Assembly: GCA_009760855.2 (NCBI GenBank)
Contig: WPIO01000028.1
Span: forward strand, 1,447,001-1,511,000
Origin: Cristatella mucedo
Lineage: Eukaryota > Bryozoa > Phylactolaemata > Cristatellidae
Reading direction: 5' to 3'
Length of the DNA stretch: 64,000 nucleotides
Shown: positions 33,754 to 43,700 of the stretch, piece after piece
Numbering within the stretch: position 1 is the first letter of the stretch
Layout of the letters: every line of letters starts with the position of its first letter
Made by a program: the position numbers and the translations under genes
The notes under the pieces: generated by a model
Database searches by the model: none
The model's input: the letters and a program-made list of their open reading frames with translations, nothing else
Told to the model about the DNA's origin: nothing

Positions 33754-34769
33754 ATCACTGGCCGCTCGAGTTGAGCCAGAAATCTCGCTTTACGTCATGC
33801 TTCGAACCTGGCCACGCCTGACGGCGATGCTTGAGAAAAGCAAGAAAGCAAGACTGCACCCTGTGAGGCCCAACTTTTGAGGGAGGTTCCAGTTAGATTG
33901 CTCGTTTTGTTCCGTTCGAAGAGCTAAATTTGGAGATATGCAATTGCCAGCCGATAAACCTGTCATCTAGTGATGGCTAGCACTCGAATTATCGCAGGCC
34001 TATATGCAATACTTGTGCTGGGCTATCAGGGTGGAACCCAGGACTAACAGCTATACGCTCTTTCAACGGTTGTCTCTTGCCTACTTTGGCTGAGGAAAAA
34101 TACCGAGTTCGGTGAGCTAGAGGACTCTGCTACTTTCGGCTCACGCACATCGATTTTTGGTTAAGCTATAACTCCGTGTTTAAGAGTTCTCTCGGTGGCG
34201 CACTGGGCACATTTTATAATTGAACGAGTGCGCAAACTCAAGGTTTGCAACAATCACGTGACCTGTGACTTGAGCCAATGTTGTCGACGGGCAAATCTAG
34301 GACAGGGCAGACCACCATCAGCAGTTCACCTCGGACACTGAACGGACGCAGATACGTTGAAGCTGAATACGTTGACGAAGCTAATTCGCTACCACCGTGC
34401 GATCCCTTCATGATAGTGAACATATGTTCTGTCGGTCGCCAAAGGATGCGAAGGAGGACGCCTCTGTTTGCTTGCGATGTGGGAAAAGCGGCAACTGCGC
34501 AGTAGCCAGTGAAAGCTGCTACGGTATGTGCAACTGGATTTATAAGCCAAGGAGCGTCAGAATTAAGACACTTCGACGTTTATACATGAGCCATGGGCAA
34601 AGATCTCAATGGCCAATCGATCAACAACGCATTGGAAAGTTTTAGCAAAGACACGTTCATAATTCTCGAGTACTGTCCAGACTCGTCGCTTACAGATTGC
34701 ACGAACGCCGAGTATAGCAGTGCTCGAGACTATTGCTAAGAAATAGCCGAAAGTGCACCGCATACTTAC
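33754..34769. other. Unassigned stretch with broken plus-strand frames
   Basis: Three successive plus-strand frames (34278-34505, 34397-34645 and one starting at 34592) overlap with frame changes. The second contains the Cys-rich VCLRCGKSGNCAVASESC. They may be remnants of one decayed ORF, but no family is recognised. Confidence 0.3.
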
Positions 34770-34929
34770 AACCATCTTTCGTGCTCTTCTTTGAAGGCAT
34801 CGAACATCTGCTGCGTTCTGAGATGCTGCTCTTGCCAGCCCGAATCGCTCCAGCTGTCGCTAGAGGACTCGGAGGACTGGCTGTCGGTCGTTGGGTCGGG
34901 ATTGTTCTCTAAAGTCTCGACGACAAACT
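34770..34929 (-). CDS. Predicted exon of an acidic/Ser-rich protein (gene Y, exon 2)
   Basis: Strong borders: GATGTTTTGCAG|AG and TGGTT|GTAAGT. The open frame reads FVVETLENNPDPTTDSQSSE, then SSSDSWSDSGWQEQHLRTQQ, then MFDAFKEEHERW. The Ser/Asp/Glu-rich part looks disordered and phosphorylatable; the last 25 residues could form a helix. No family was recognised. It has the best coding signal between 25 and 40 kb. Confidence 0.5.
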
Positions 34930-34986
34930 CTGCAAAACATCACAGCGGGACCACTTTAAAGCTGCGGCTCGCTCTTTTCGCTCAAT

Positions 34987-35166
34987 CTAGCGGCAACTGC
35001 TAGGCCCGGGACTGCTTTGCGGCCGTACGAGTGCCAAGCAGGCGATCGATGCGGAGGGGCCGAACGTGGACAAGTCGCATGCGGAGCGGCCTGCGGGCTC
35101 CTCGCTTCCGCCTCGCAATTCGTGCGTAGAAGAGCGCCGGGGCTCCAGCTTTTCGCCGTCCGTCAT
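34987..35166 (-). CDS. Possible first coding exon of gene Y
   Basis: ATG in GAGATGA opens 59 codons: MTDGEKLEPRRSSTHELRGG ... ACDLSTFG. It lies in CpG-rich DNA 60 bp before the acceptor of exon 34770-34929. Possible donors within it (CTC|GTACGG, GCA|GTCCCG) are weak, so the join is unproven. Confidence 0.28.
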   Translation of the reverse strand: MTDGEKLEPRRSSTHELRGGSEEPAGRSACDLSTFGPSASIACLALVRPQSSPGPSSCR

Positions 35167-36254
35167 CTCAAGGCAAATGCTCGGCGCCTGCCTTACGTCC
35201 GATGCAACATCTGCCGCGGCAAAGGTTCAGCGTAGGAGAGGGCGTGGTGGATGCTCGGGACACAGCGTCGTCATCAGCCACGTGGCCTGAACGCGTGTTC
35301 TCGACAACGACTGCGGTTACGTGGCGCTAAAGTGCCCCGGTCTCGGATTCAGCGCAGGATGCGATTGCAGTCTGGCCTCAAAACGCTTCATTTGAAGCAT
35401 CGCTGATGACGACGCAACTTTAAATGGCGCCCGAATGGCGCCATAACGAGAAGCCAGGAGCTTGCCACGATCTGAGTGTCCGGCCTTCGGAATCTCAAGC
35501 CGAATGGCGAAACCTTACGCACACAATGAGGGCGATGGAGCTCTACTTTTACAGAGTGATCGTCGAAGACAGGACGACCGGATACAATTAGACCTGAAAA
35601 AGATAGACGGTTGTTGGCAGATCAGTTGCGAGTTATCAGCTTAGCAACAAAACTGGCTTCAAATAAACCCAACGAAATAATAACGAAAGAGAAAGCTCTC
35701 TAGAATGATCGGGCGATCCCCCACCTAAGAGAGTTTCAGTTACGTGCAGCGATGGTACCCTGCGCCGGCCTGCAGTTTGCGGCTCATTTCCGGTTCCTGT
35801 ATCGCCCTCTGTGCCTCACCGGAGAGGGGACTCTGGACGTTCAGGTCACCGCCAGCGCCACCTAGACTCCTTATCTTAATGGCAAAATTCTAGGACCAGC
35901 AGAACATGTAAACTCGTAAACTAGCAGAACATGTAAACTAGCTCCATGGTGAAAGCTAGCTATCGCCGAGGCTCGTTACCAGCTCCCATTCAAGCACCAC
36001 CAAGAAGCCACCCCCCATTAAACGCAGCTCTTGAGCGGATATTAAGCAAGGATTCCAGTACGCCTCTCCGTAGACATTGCCTGAGCTAACTAGCGTCTTT
36101 TTTCACACCGGCATCCGAGGACCAATAGCCAGCCGTGTTTGGGCATTACCTCTTGGGAGGGGAAAGGGTGTTGGGAGGTCCTGCGAATAGCAGCCATGTC
36201 TCTTCTCGCACTGGAGGCCTAGCCTTCCTGACGCCGATTTTAAATGCCATCCCC
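35167..36254. other. CpG-rich stretch and unassigned DNA
   Basis: 35000-35340 is CpG-rich and may be the promoter side of gene Y. A direct repeat of AGCAGAACATGTAAACT occurs twice near 35898-35940. No genes seen. Confidence 0.4.
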
Positions 36255-36430
36255 CGGGTCTCAGCCTACGGGTAGTACGCTCGTTGCTCACGACCAAGGT
36301 CGTGGGTTTGAGTACTCCAACAAGCGATTCCTTATTGCCCACTGAAACCGGGAGTGATAGCAATTACGGCTTATCTTCCGCTATATAAAGGAGGCTGCTA
36401 AATTAGCCAACCTTTAATTTATTATTTATG
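36255..36430 (+). mobile_element. tRNA-derived SINE
   Basis: CTCAGCCTACGGGTAGTACG, CACGACCAAGGTCGTGGGTT and TGAGTACTCC form the head. The body follows (GTGATAGCAATTACGGCTTA, CTATATAAAGGAGGCTGCTA) and a TTTATTATTTATG tail. Confidence 0.8.
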
Positions 36431-37139
36431 GGCGGAAGCAGCATTACAAAGAGGGATTGTATACATACCTCAGCCGTTGCAGGTTTCTCTAAAAATATTC
36501 CCTGGCATACTTTAACAAGTGTAGCCTAAAGTGACTGCCTGACTGGCCTGCGAGCCTTGCATGGACTCAATAGCGCTCAATTCGTTGAGCCTGCTGAGAC
36601 ATGCCCTTCGCAATGAGGACCGGCCGCCACCGCAGCGTTTTCTCCTTCCAAGAACTTACGGACTTTGTTTTTACCGCTTGTATATACCTGCTAGCTATGG
36701 GCTCATATTGGCACTGGCTGAACATAAGCTTATGCACATACTGCCGCTGGTTTTCGGTTAAAGCACTTGCACCACGAAAAACTGACCGCATTCGTTTAAG
36801 TTTACCTTACAGCTTTCGGTTAGTGTCCGATTTCGATTTCGATTCCGGACTTCAAAAAGTAAAGCATTCAAGTAGAGCGTCACTTCTGCGCTTCTACGCT
36901 TGTGCATAAATTGATACGAGGTGCATACTTTTGTGTTTTTAATATAAACCTCCAAACGTGAGATCTTATCATAATTTGATAGATATATCAAACAGGCACT
37001 TTTAGTACGTCATTGAAGTGTCTGTTTGGCCATAATTTGTTCCCAAACCTCAACCCAAAGTAAACTGCTCGTTTTAGAGAGCATTTCAGGGGAAAACAAT
37101 GGCGGATATGAAAGATACTCAGCTAACTTACTACAGTGC
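36431..37139. other. Unassigned stretch
   Basis: Overlapping short frames on both strands at 36561-36991. No recognisable gene. Confidence 0.4.
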
Positions 37140-38120
37140 CGAGACGCGGAATTTTGCAGGATTAGGTTGGGCGTTCTGTGCCATTCCCAGTAGCAGCAGC
37201 GGCGGGAGCAGCGGCGGCAGGGAGAGAGAGAGAGAAAGAGAGAGCGAGAGAGCGTACTGCGATTGCCGGAAGTGGTCGCGCGGGGCCCACCGCCGCGCCG
37301 TTCGCAAAATAACCAGCGCCGGTCGCCACGCCTGCTTCTAGCCCGGCTTGCCGCACTGCGGCATCGCTTCGCGAAGGACGCGAGCCGAATCCTGCAGCGA
37401 TTGCAGCGGTCTTCTTTTTTGTCGCTAGCGGCGCGACGTCGGTTTCATTAATTAATGACTGCTCAGCCGCCGGTGCGACCGCGCCGTCAGCAGTCCGAAT
37501 AATAAATTAAGCGCTGGCCAGCCGCCCGAGCGGCAAAGCGCCGGAGGCGTCGCGAGCTCGCCGCGGCCGCTCGCTGCTCTTCCGGTCGGGCGGCACGGGC
37601 GGACGCTGACGGCAGCGCGCGTACGTACCGTGCGTAGGCTGCATGCTACGGCCGCGCACGTCCCCGAGAACCTTCGGAGCTCGCTCGCTCGCTGACTGGC
37701 CTGCGCGGAGCAGCCGTCGGCGACGCGCGCAGTGCAACTCCGCTCAGCGCCGTGTGGCTGCGGATCCAACGGTGGCTTTTAGCACTCGTCGACCGGTTCG
37801 GTAAGGCGCGCCCGCCATAGCCCCGCCCCTGCGCTCCCTCTCGGGGCCCGGCTGCGCGTGTGGAGCAGGTCTTCGGCTGGCCGCCGGTGCGCGTCGGTTG
37901 TTGTTTACAGAAGCGAGGCGTCCTTGGAAGCTCAAAATCAATCGGCGCGGTCCGCCGCGCCCGCTTTGTTACGTGTTCGGGCGCCCGGCTCCCGCTCTCT
38001 GGGCATCCTCGGTGCTGGGGGCTGCGCCTGTGGGCGCGCGCCCGCCTGTCTGGAGGCGGCTCACCCGCTCAACGACGATTTGCTGCTTGCTAGCCCATTT
38101 CGCTGTGCTCAACAGTGCGA
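37140..38120. promoter_or_regulatory. CpG-island-like region
   Basis: Very GC-rich with frequent CpG, in contrast to its surroundings, and interrupted by a GA run at 37218-37252. Long frames exist on both strands, as expected in GC-rich DNA. It may hold a promoter for a gene in either direction; no first exon could be assigned. Confidence 0.45.
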
Positions 38121-38924
38121 AGAATGAGACCACTAGGCCGGAAGAGAAAAAGACAGCTTGATTAATGGATGCGGAGAAATGGTTCGGATAGACCGCATTC
38201 CTTATTGTTGTCATGTCTGATACAAGGATTGCTGTTTAAAAAGTGCGTACTATTTCTTATCTAGTTCGCGCACGCGCTCGCTAATGACGACAAATAGGGC
38301 TGCCCCAAAAAGAGTGACTTCGCCGCCCGTTAGTGGGCGTTGAACGCGACTCTCAAACAGGAAAAAGTGCTGCTGCCCGTACCGAGCTAGCGCGGCCAAG
38401 TCAAGAACACGGCAGCTACGGAATGCTTACGCATTTTCTTTGCTAACGGCTGGCGAAAGTCCGCCTATACCTAACTGCCCGCCGACATCGCGGTAACAAC
38501 GAACGCAGGACGTACCTGCTTGCCAATCCCAGTGGCATATGATGAATAACTCTGACCAATCGTATCGCCGCGATCGGCATCGGTGCGACATTCTGGGTGC
38601 ACGACTAGTCGTGCGGGGCATCCTCATTCCTTCATGCGGGAGGGTATGGTTAGAGTGTCTGCCCCAGTTATCAGTTGTCCCGCAGGCGGAAAAACGAGCT
38701 CGAGGGAGACGACCGAAGAGCTCACAATGTCAATTTGTGGAAGGTGCCGGAAATTTGAGTATATGTCGTTGCAGCGAGTGACAGAGTAGTCAGTATTCAC
38801 ATGACAGTTTACCAGACAACATCGAAGCCTGTCAAAAGTATGCTCAGTGTGGATCAACCAAAAAGTAGTAGTCGTGAAGACGTCGCCAATGTACCAATGT
38901 GCATTGCCACAACCGCTACCTTTT
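38121..38924. other. Unassigned stretch
   Basis: Overlapping plus-strand frames of 68-80 codons at 38539-38789. No splice or homology support. Confidence 0.4.
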
Positions 38925-39150
38925 CCTCAAATCTCTCGGAAACCGCGCCTTTAGTTCGCATGCTCCAAAAGACTGGAATTCACTTCGACTGGCGTCACGA
39001 CATCCCTTGACCTGACCACATTTAAAAAGAAACTAAAACGCATCTCTTTATCAAAGCATTTAGCGGGTCCATGTGAATCATCCTTTGTGTGCTTATGGGT
39101 ACTGACAGTGTGCTGCCACTAACCATATTTGCACGCCTCACCTAACCATG
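38925..39150 (+). mobile_element. LINE family A 3' fragment
   Basis: TTTAGTTCGCATGCTCCAAA, GACCTGACCACATTTAAAAA and AGCGGGTCCATGTGAATCAT follow the family A RT end and 3' UTR. The terminal stem-loop is lost. Confidence 0.75.
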
Positions 39151-39929
39151 CTATGCTTGCTGTGCATCAGTGCATCGTGCTGTGGCTCAGCATCAGCTCA
39201 GCGCCGGACCGAGTCCCGGCGGCGCCAGACCGACCGTCGTCGTTCGGCCGCCGGATGCTCGATCGCCGCGCTTCCTCATGCATTAGCAATGTTTGTGCAA
39301 TTAGTCAGCAGACTATGAACGACAATGCTCGCTATTTCAGGCTCCCCGAGATCGACTTCGGGTCGAGCGAGCGCACTCTCCACGGCAGCGTGCGGAGTCG
39401 AGCGTAGCGGCGCTGCTCCGCGAGGACTGAAGACCTCGCACGGGCCGCGCTCTCCTCCGCCAATGCGGATTCTAGTAGTCTGCGAGTGAATCGAGAGGTA
39501 AAACAAATGACTAGCGAACGACTCGAAAATGACTGGCGAAATAGTGACGCGCCGGGTCCTCTCAGTAGAATAGGCAGGCACCTTGCGCACGGCACCTGCC
39601 TACTTAGCGCCGTCGGCCCCACTAGAAAAACTCGGGAATTTCTCGCCCTTCTATCAGCGGACTTTCACTTAATCTTGTAAGTTCAAAATCTCTATTTCAG
39701 GTCCAGCGTAGGTGTTACACGACACTATTGTAGGGGCACTGTCGCATAATGCACCTCCTTAACCAACCCCCTGCAGCTGGTGATGAACGTGCCTGCAAGG
39801 CTAGTAAAACGAAGACTCGCTAGAGGTTCAGCCGCGTGTCTCCTTAGATCCGCCGGAGCTGCGATGGCTCCGCGGAGCTGAGTCAATCGAGGAGCGAGTT
39901 TCTCACTGTGACCGACCGGATCCGCTGCG
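39151..39929. other. Unassigned GC-rich stretch
   Basis: 39180-39460 is GC-rich. Frames are open on both strands without splice support. Confidence 0.4.
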
Positions 39930-40246
39930 GCTTGGCTTCTTCATGCCAGGGCGAGCTGCTGCACCAGCTTCAACCTTCTGGCTCCCTCAGGTCCTACAGT
40001 GGACCGTACAGTGGGTGTTCCATTCCTACACTTAAAGACCTTTGGCGGCGACAGAAGCTTTTGCTCTGCATGTCCTAAGCTGACGAATTCGTTGCCACGG
40101 GTCTTCTGCGAGGACATCTGTTCTCCTGCTGCTGACTGTGGGGCATCCTTACCTGCCGTCCTGAGCGGCTACTGTCGTACAACTCGCTAGCTCGACAGCC
40201 CTGCTGACTTAGCAATGCTTCTCCTTTTCCATGCTGCGTAGGAGTA
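39930..40246 (+). mobile_element. LINE family B fragment (plus arm of an inverted pair)
   Basis: CTGCACCAGCTTCAACCTTC to ATTCCTACACTTAAAGACCT decodes to the end of the family B RT. It continues to CCATGCTGCGTA, where the minus copy begins. Confidence 0.7.
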
Positions 40247-40520
40247 ATGTAATGTAGTATCTCCGTCTGTAACTCCGCAAAGTCATTAAGACCATGTGGG
40301 TGTTACGCAGGAGAGTTTTGTATAGCGCACTCACAGCCTAAGCGGCTTTCGGTCGCATTCGGTAGCCAGCAGACTTCGTCTCACGCAACAAAGAATAAGT
40401 GGGAAGCATAGCAGAGTCAGGAGAGCAGTTGAGGTAGTGTGTAGCATAGAAGTAGCAGCTCAGGACCGCTGAAAAGGATGTGCCATAGTCGGCAGTAGGA
40501 GAGGAGTGCTGCCTGTTGGC
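40247..40520 (-). mobile_element. LINE family B 3' end (minus arm)
   Basis: Begins with GTAATGTAATG and GTATCTCCGTCTGTAACTCC, then the CGGCTTTCGGTCGCATTCGG block, which is the same terminus as the 6370 and 52998 copies. Confidence 0.8.
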
Positions 40521-40654
40521 TACCGTACGTGCACTGAAAGCCGCTTAGGCTCCAAATGCGCCATAGACAGCTCGTGCGAAGCACCCACCTTGTCCTCGTG
40601 GCTTTGTCGGGCTACTGAAGAAGATAAAAGTTATGCAATACTCCACCATTGCGA

Positions 40655-40739
40655 TCAGGATTGTTCACAATAGTTTCCTTCGAATGGTGGAAGGCGCGAG
40701 ACAGCCCAAACGAATAATATACCATAATGATGACTGCTC
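40655..40739 (-). CDS. Membrane-protein gene, possible last exon 10
   Basis: G + [20 protein letters not shown] and GNYCEQS, then TGA. The G completes Gln from exon 9, and YGILFVWAV resembles the GF.L.W.A ending of CUB domains. The acceptor (GTAGCCAGAG) is weak and the 1.5-kb intron contains a CpG-rich block, so this is tentative. Confidence 0.3.
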
Positions 40740-43700
40740 CTCTGGCTACGCTCAAGCGGTGAAGTCGAACGTGTGCAGCAGGTTTTAGCACACGCCGTAG
40801 CATTCGCTTCCCGCTGGCATACCCTTCCGCATGCGTTGTCGTTGGTGCGAGTAGCCGGTTTACCGTAGGATCCTTTTATTCCGTCGCGTGCGACAGCGAG
40901 CGAATAAATCCTAGCCAAACGCTATGTAGCGAGTGCATATCACATTTCTGCTTACTGCAGGACTGCAATAAAAAAAACGGCGCCCTCCGGGGAAAAGCCG
41001 CGCGCGTGCACGCCTGCCATGCATTCGCTCAGCGTTCAGGATCCGAGTCGCTCGGCCGCGATGCTCGAAAAAGAAACTCTGAGCACCTATCGCCGCTGCA
41101 GTGCCAGACCCAGCCGCAGCGTTTCCAAGGCGACGCGCGCTCGCCACAGTGGATATCGCCGAAGCGGCGCACGCTGGCGCTAGCCAACCGTACGAGATTT
41201 CCCAGCGTGCGCGCGCGAGGGCTCGCGCTATGAGCGGCAGCGCGACTGCCGTTTCACGCCGACCGTCTCCCTCCTCCGATCGCTGGGCGCACTGCCGCGC
41301 TAGCGAGCGGGGCCAGTGCTCCGCGAGAGCGCCGCGGCTCGGAAGCGCCCGTGCTCGCTCGCTCGCGAGTCAACGAGCGAGAGAGTGCAGCTCCTGCAGC
41401 CAACGGCGGCGCCCGTCATCTCGTCGGCGCGTCATCTCGTCGGCGCGGAGGAGTCGCAGTGGCGAGCGGTGCGGTGTGCGTGCGGCGCGGCGCGATTTAA
41501 AAAAGCTGAGCAGGACAGGCCCAGTAGAGCAGCTCGCAGCCGGCGCTCGAGTTGGAGCACAGGCACCTGCAATGAGAGCCGAGCGATCGCATTTCGAGCG
41601 GCGCGCGTCCGAGGCCGCTGCCCGTCGGGGGGGCGACCGACCTCGGCGTCGCAGCGGCGAACGAGCGCGGCTGAGAGCGTAGAACGCGACGGCTCGCGGT
41701 GTGCGGGTCAGGGTGCCTGCCGCACGGCGGCGCCGGCGTCGATGCGAAACCTCCCTGTCGCCTGACGGCGTTCTAAACGATATCTGATATCGCGTCATTT
41801 CCGACTTTAAATTCAGAGATAAACTGCCTATTTCTCGCACGCCTCACGTCGTCCCTGCGAGCTGTCCTCGCTTTGCGCTGGTGAGTGGTGAAACTGTGCC
41901 CGCTTATGCCTACGCGTGGTTACACTAAGCGCGTTACCACTAGCAAATTGTGCCCGCTTGCGCCTAAGCGTGCTTGCACTATTCGCGTTGCCACTTGCAA
42001 ATTGGCATGCTTTCTCCGAAACAAACAATAAGTGCCTAGAAAGAGATTTATTGTTCATAGAGAGCTATCAAATAAATTATTATTACAATAACTAGCCAAT
42101 TATTTCTTATTATTGTTGCTTCGTTTCCGACATGCAAAGTGCTTAGAACGAGATTTATGTATCATACGGTGCTATATCGATGCACAATCAACTGTCACAG
42201 CAGAGTGAAAATATGCAGCCGAAATGGCTACTCGGCGATGCTTCGGAATGCCGACTCCACTGCAAAGCTACTTACTGGTAAATGTTTATGGTTGCATTGT
42301 TGCTATTGCTGGAAATGCTAGTTACGAGAGAGCCTCCATTGCAGAAAGCTCCGACAATGACTTGGGAAGCCTGAAAGAGGAAATAAGCATACCTTCCATT
42401 AAGCGCCGCTTAGTAAAGGTTTGACGATGGCTTCGCGTGACAAGATAAGCTTACATAGTACACGAAATCCAATAAAAACACAAATGAACGAGCAGAAGAA
42501 AAAAGCTGCTCTAGCGGTGGTCTTTACTGCAAAATCGTAGAAAACTTTGGCGTCTTATTTTAAGGTGCGTGCGTCATTATATGGTGCGTCACTATATTCA
42601 TCATTTCTGTTGAATACTGAGAGGTCAAAAACGACTTACCGAGTTAGGGGAAACGCGTAGCTCATTTATCGTAAGCACAGAGGGGATACAGGGCTTGTGA
42701 GCCGTGATAGGTTTTGGCAGAAACTATTCAAATACAGGAATAAACTAAAAATGTAGTCCTGGTCGCTTACCTCATCACTGACAGAATCCGTGATTTGCTG
42801 TTTAATCGCGCGAGAGCGAGAGAGCGTGCATTTTGAAAATGCAGCCGAAGTGACGTTGAGCTGAAACGTGATTAAGCGAGGCAAAAAGCGATTACCATTT
42901 CAATCGAATTGATGAGCAAAAATTTTTTGGGCTGAATCGTGAGGCTGAAAGCTATTAGCAGCTGGTTCAGGCTCTCATACAGAGCTAGGCCAAAATGGAA
43001 TGCAAAAAGTTCCTGAAAAATTAAAGGAGAACTCAGGACAGAAACTCGCAGGAGCAAATCGAGCGTTTTTCACGGGGGCACGGTCGTCTCTCGCCACTTC
43101 GTGGCTTCACTTTATTGGGGTTTAATCATATATATTCCTTAGAGTTGATCGGAGAGCGAGGACTTGGTTGTGAGTCAATTATACATTCCTGTATTACAAT
43201 TAAAATTACTGTACGTATGGACTGAAGGCTATCTATGCATTCGAGCATCCCTGCATATCCTTCAACGCCTTCATGTGCAGCCACTCGATCACTCATTGCG
43301 TGTGGGCAAGAAAGTTTTTCCAAAATATTGGGTGGGGTGAAGCCAAGCCAATCAGAACGTGCTGTTCACTGATTGACTATCGTATCCTCTAAATGTACAT
43401 TAATAATATTATGATACTTCTAACATCTAATATGCCTTATTTTCTCTTATTTGGTCTAATATATTGAGTAATACGAGTGTAACGGTGGCTAAAGGGGTGT
43501 TATTTAAAGTCTAGAGGGCTCTAATAGTGTTAAAACCGTATTTAACAGGTCGTTTTTATGCTTTAACTACGAAAATATTCGATTTGTAAACAAAGAATCA
43601 TACTTCACGGATGTTAACTTATCCCGTTGGAGTCTGGAACTGATTAACCGCAATAAACGAGGGACGACTGTACTGAACTTTTGAGTGTCATTTTTAAGGA

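Noticed and set aside
41101-41840. Long plus- and minus-strand ORFs (149-193 codons) in the CpG island
   Set aside because: Arg/Ala/Ser-rich in several frames at once, as expected from GC-rich non-coding DNA.
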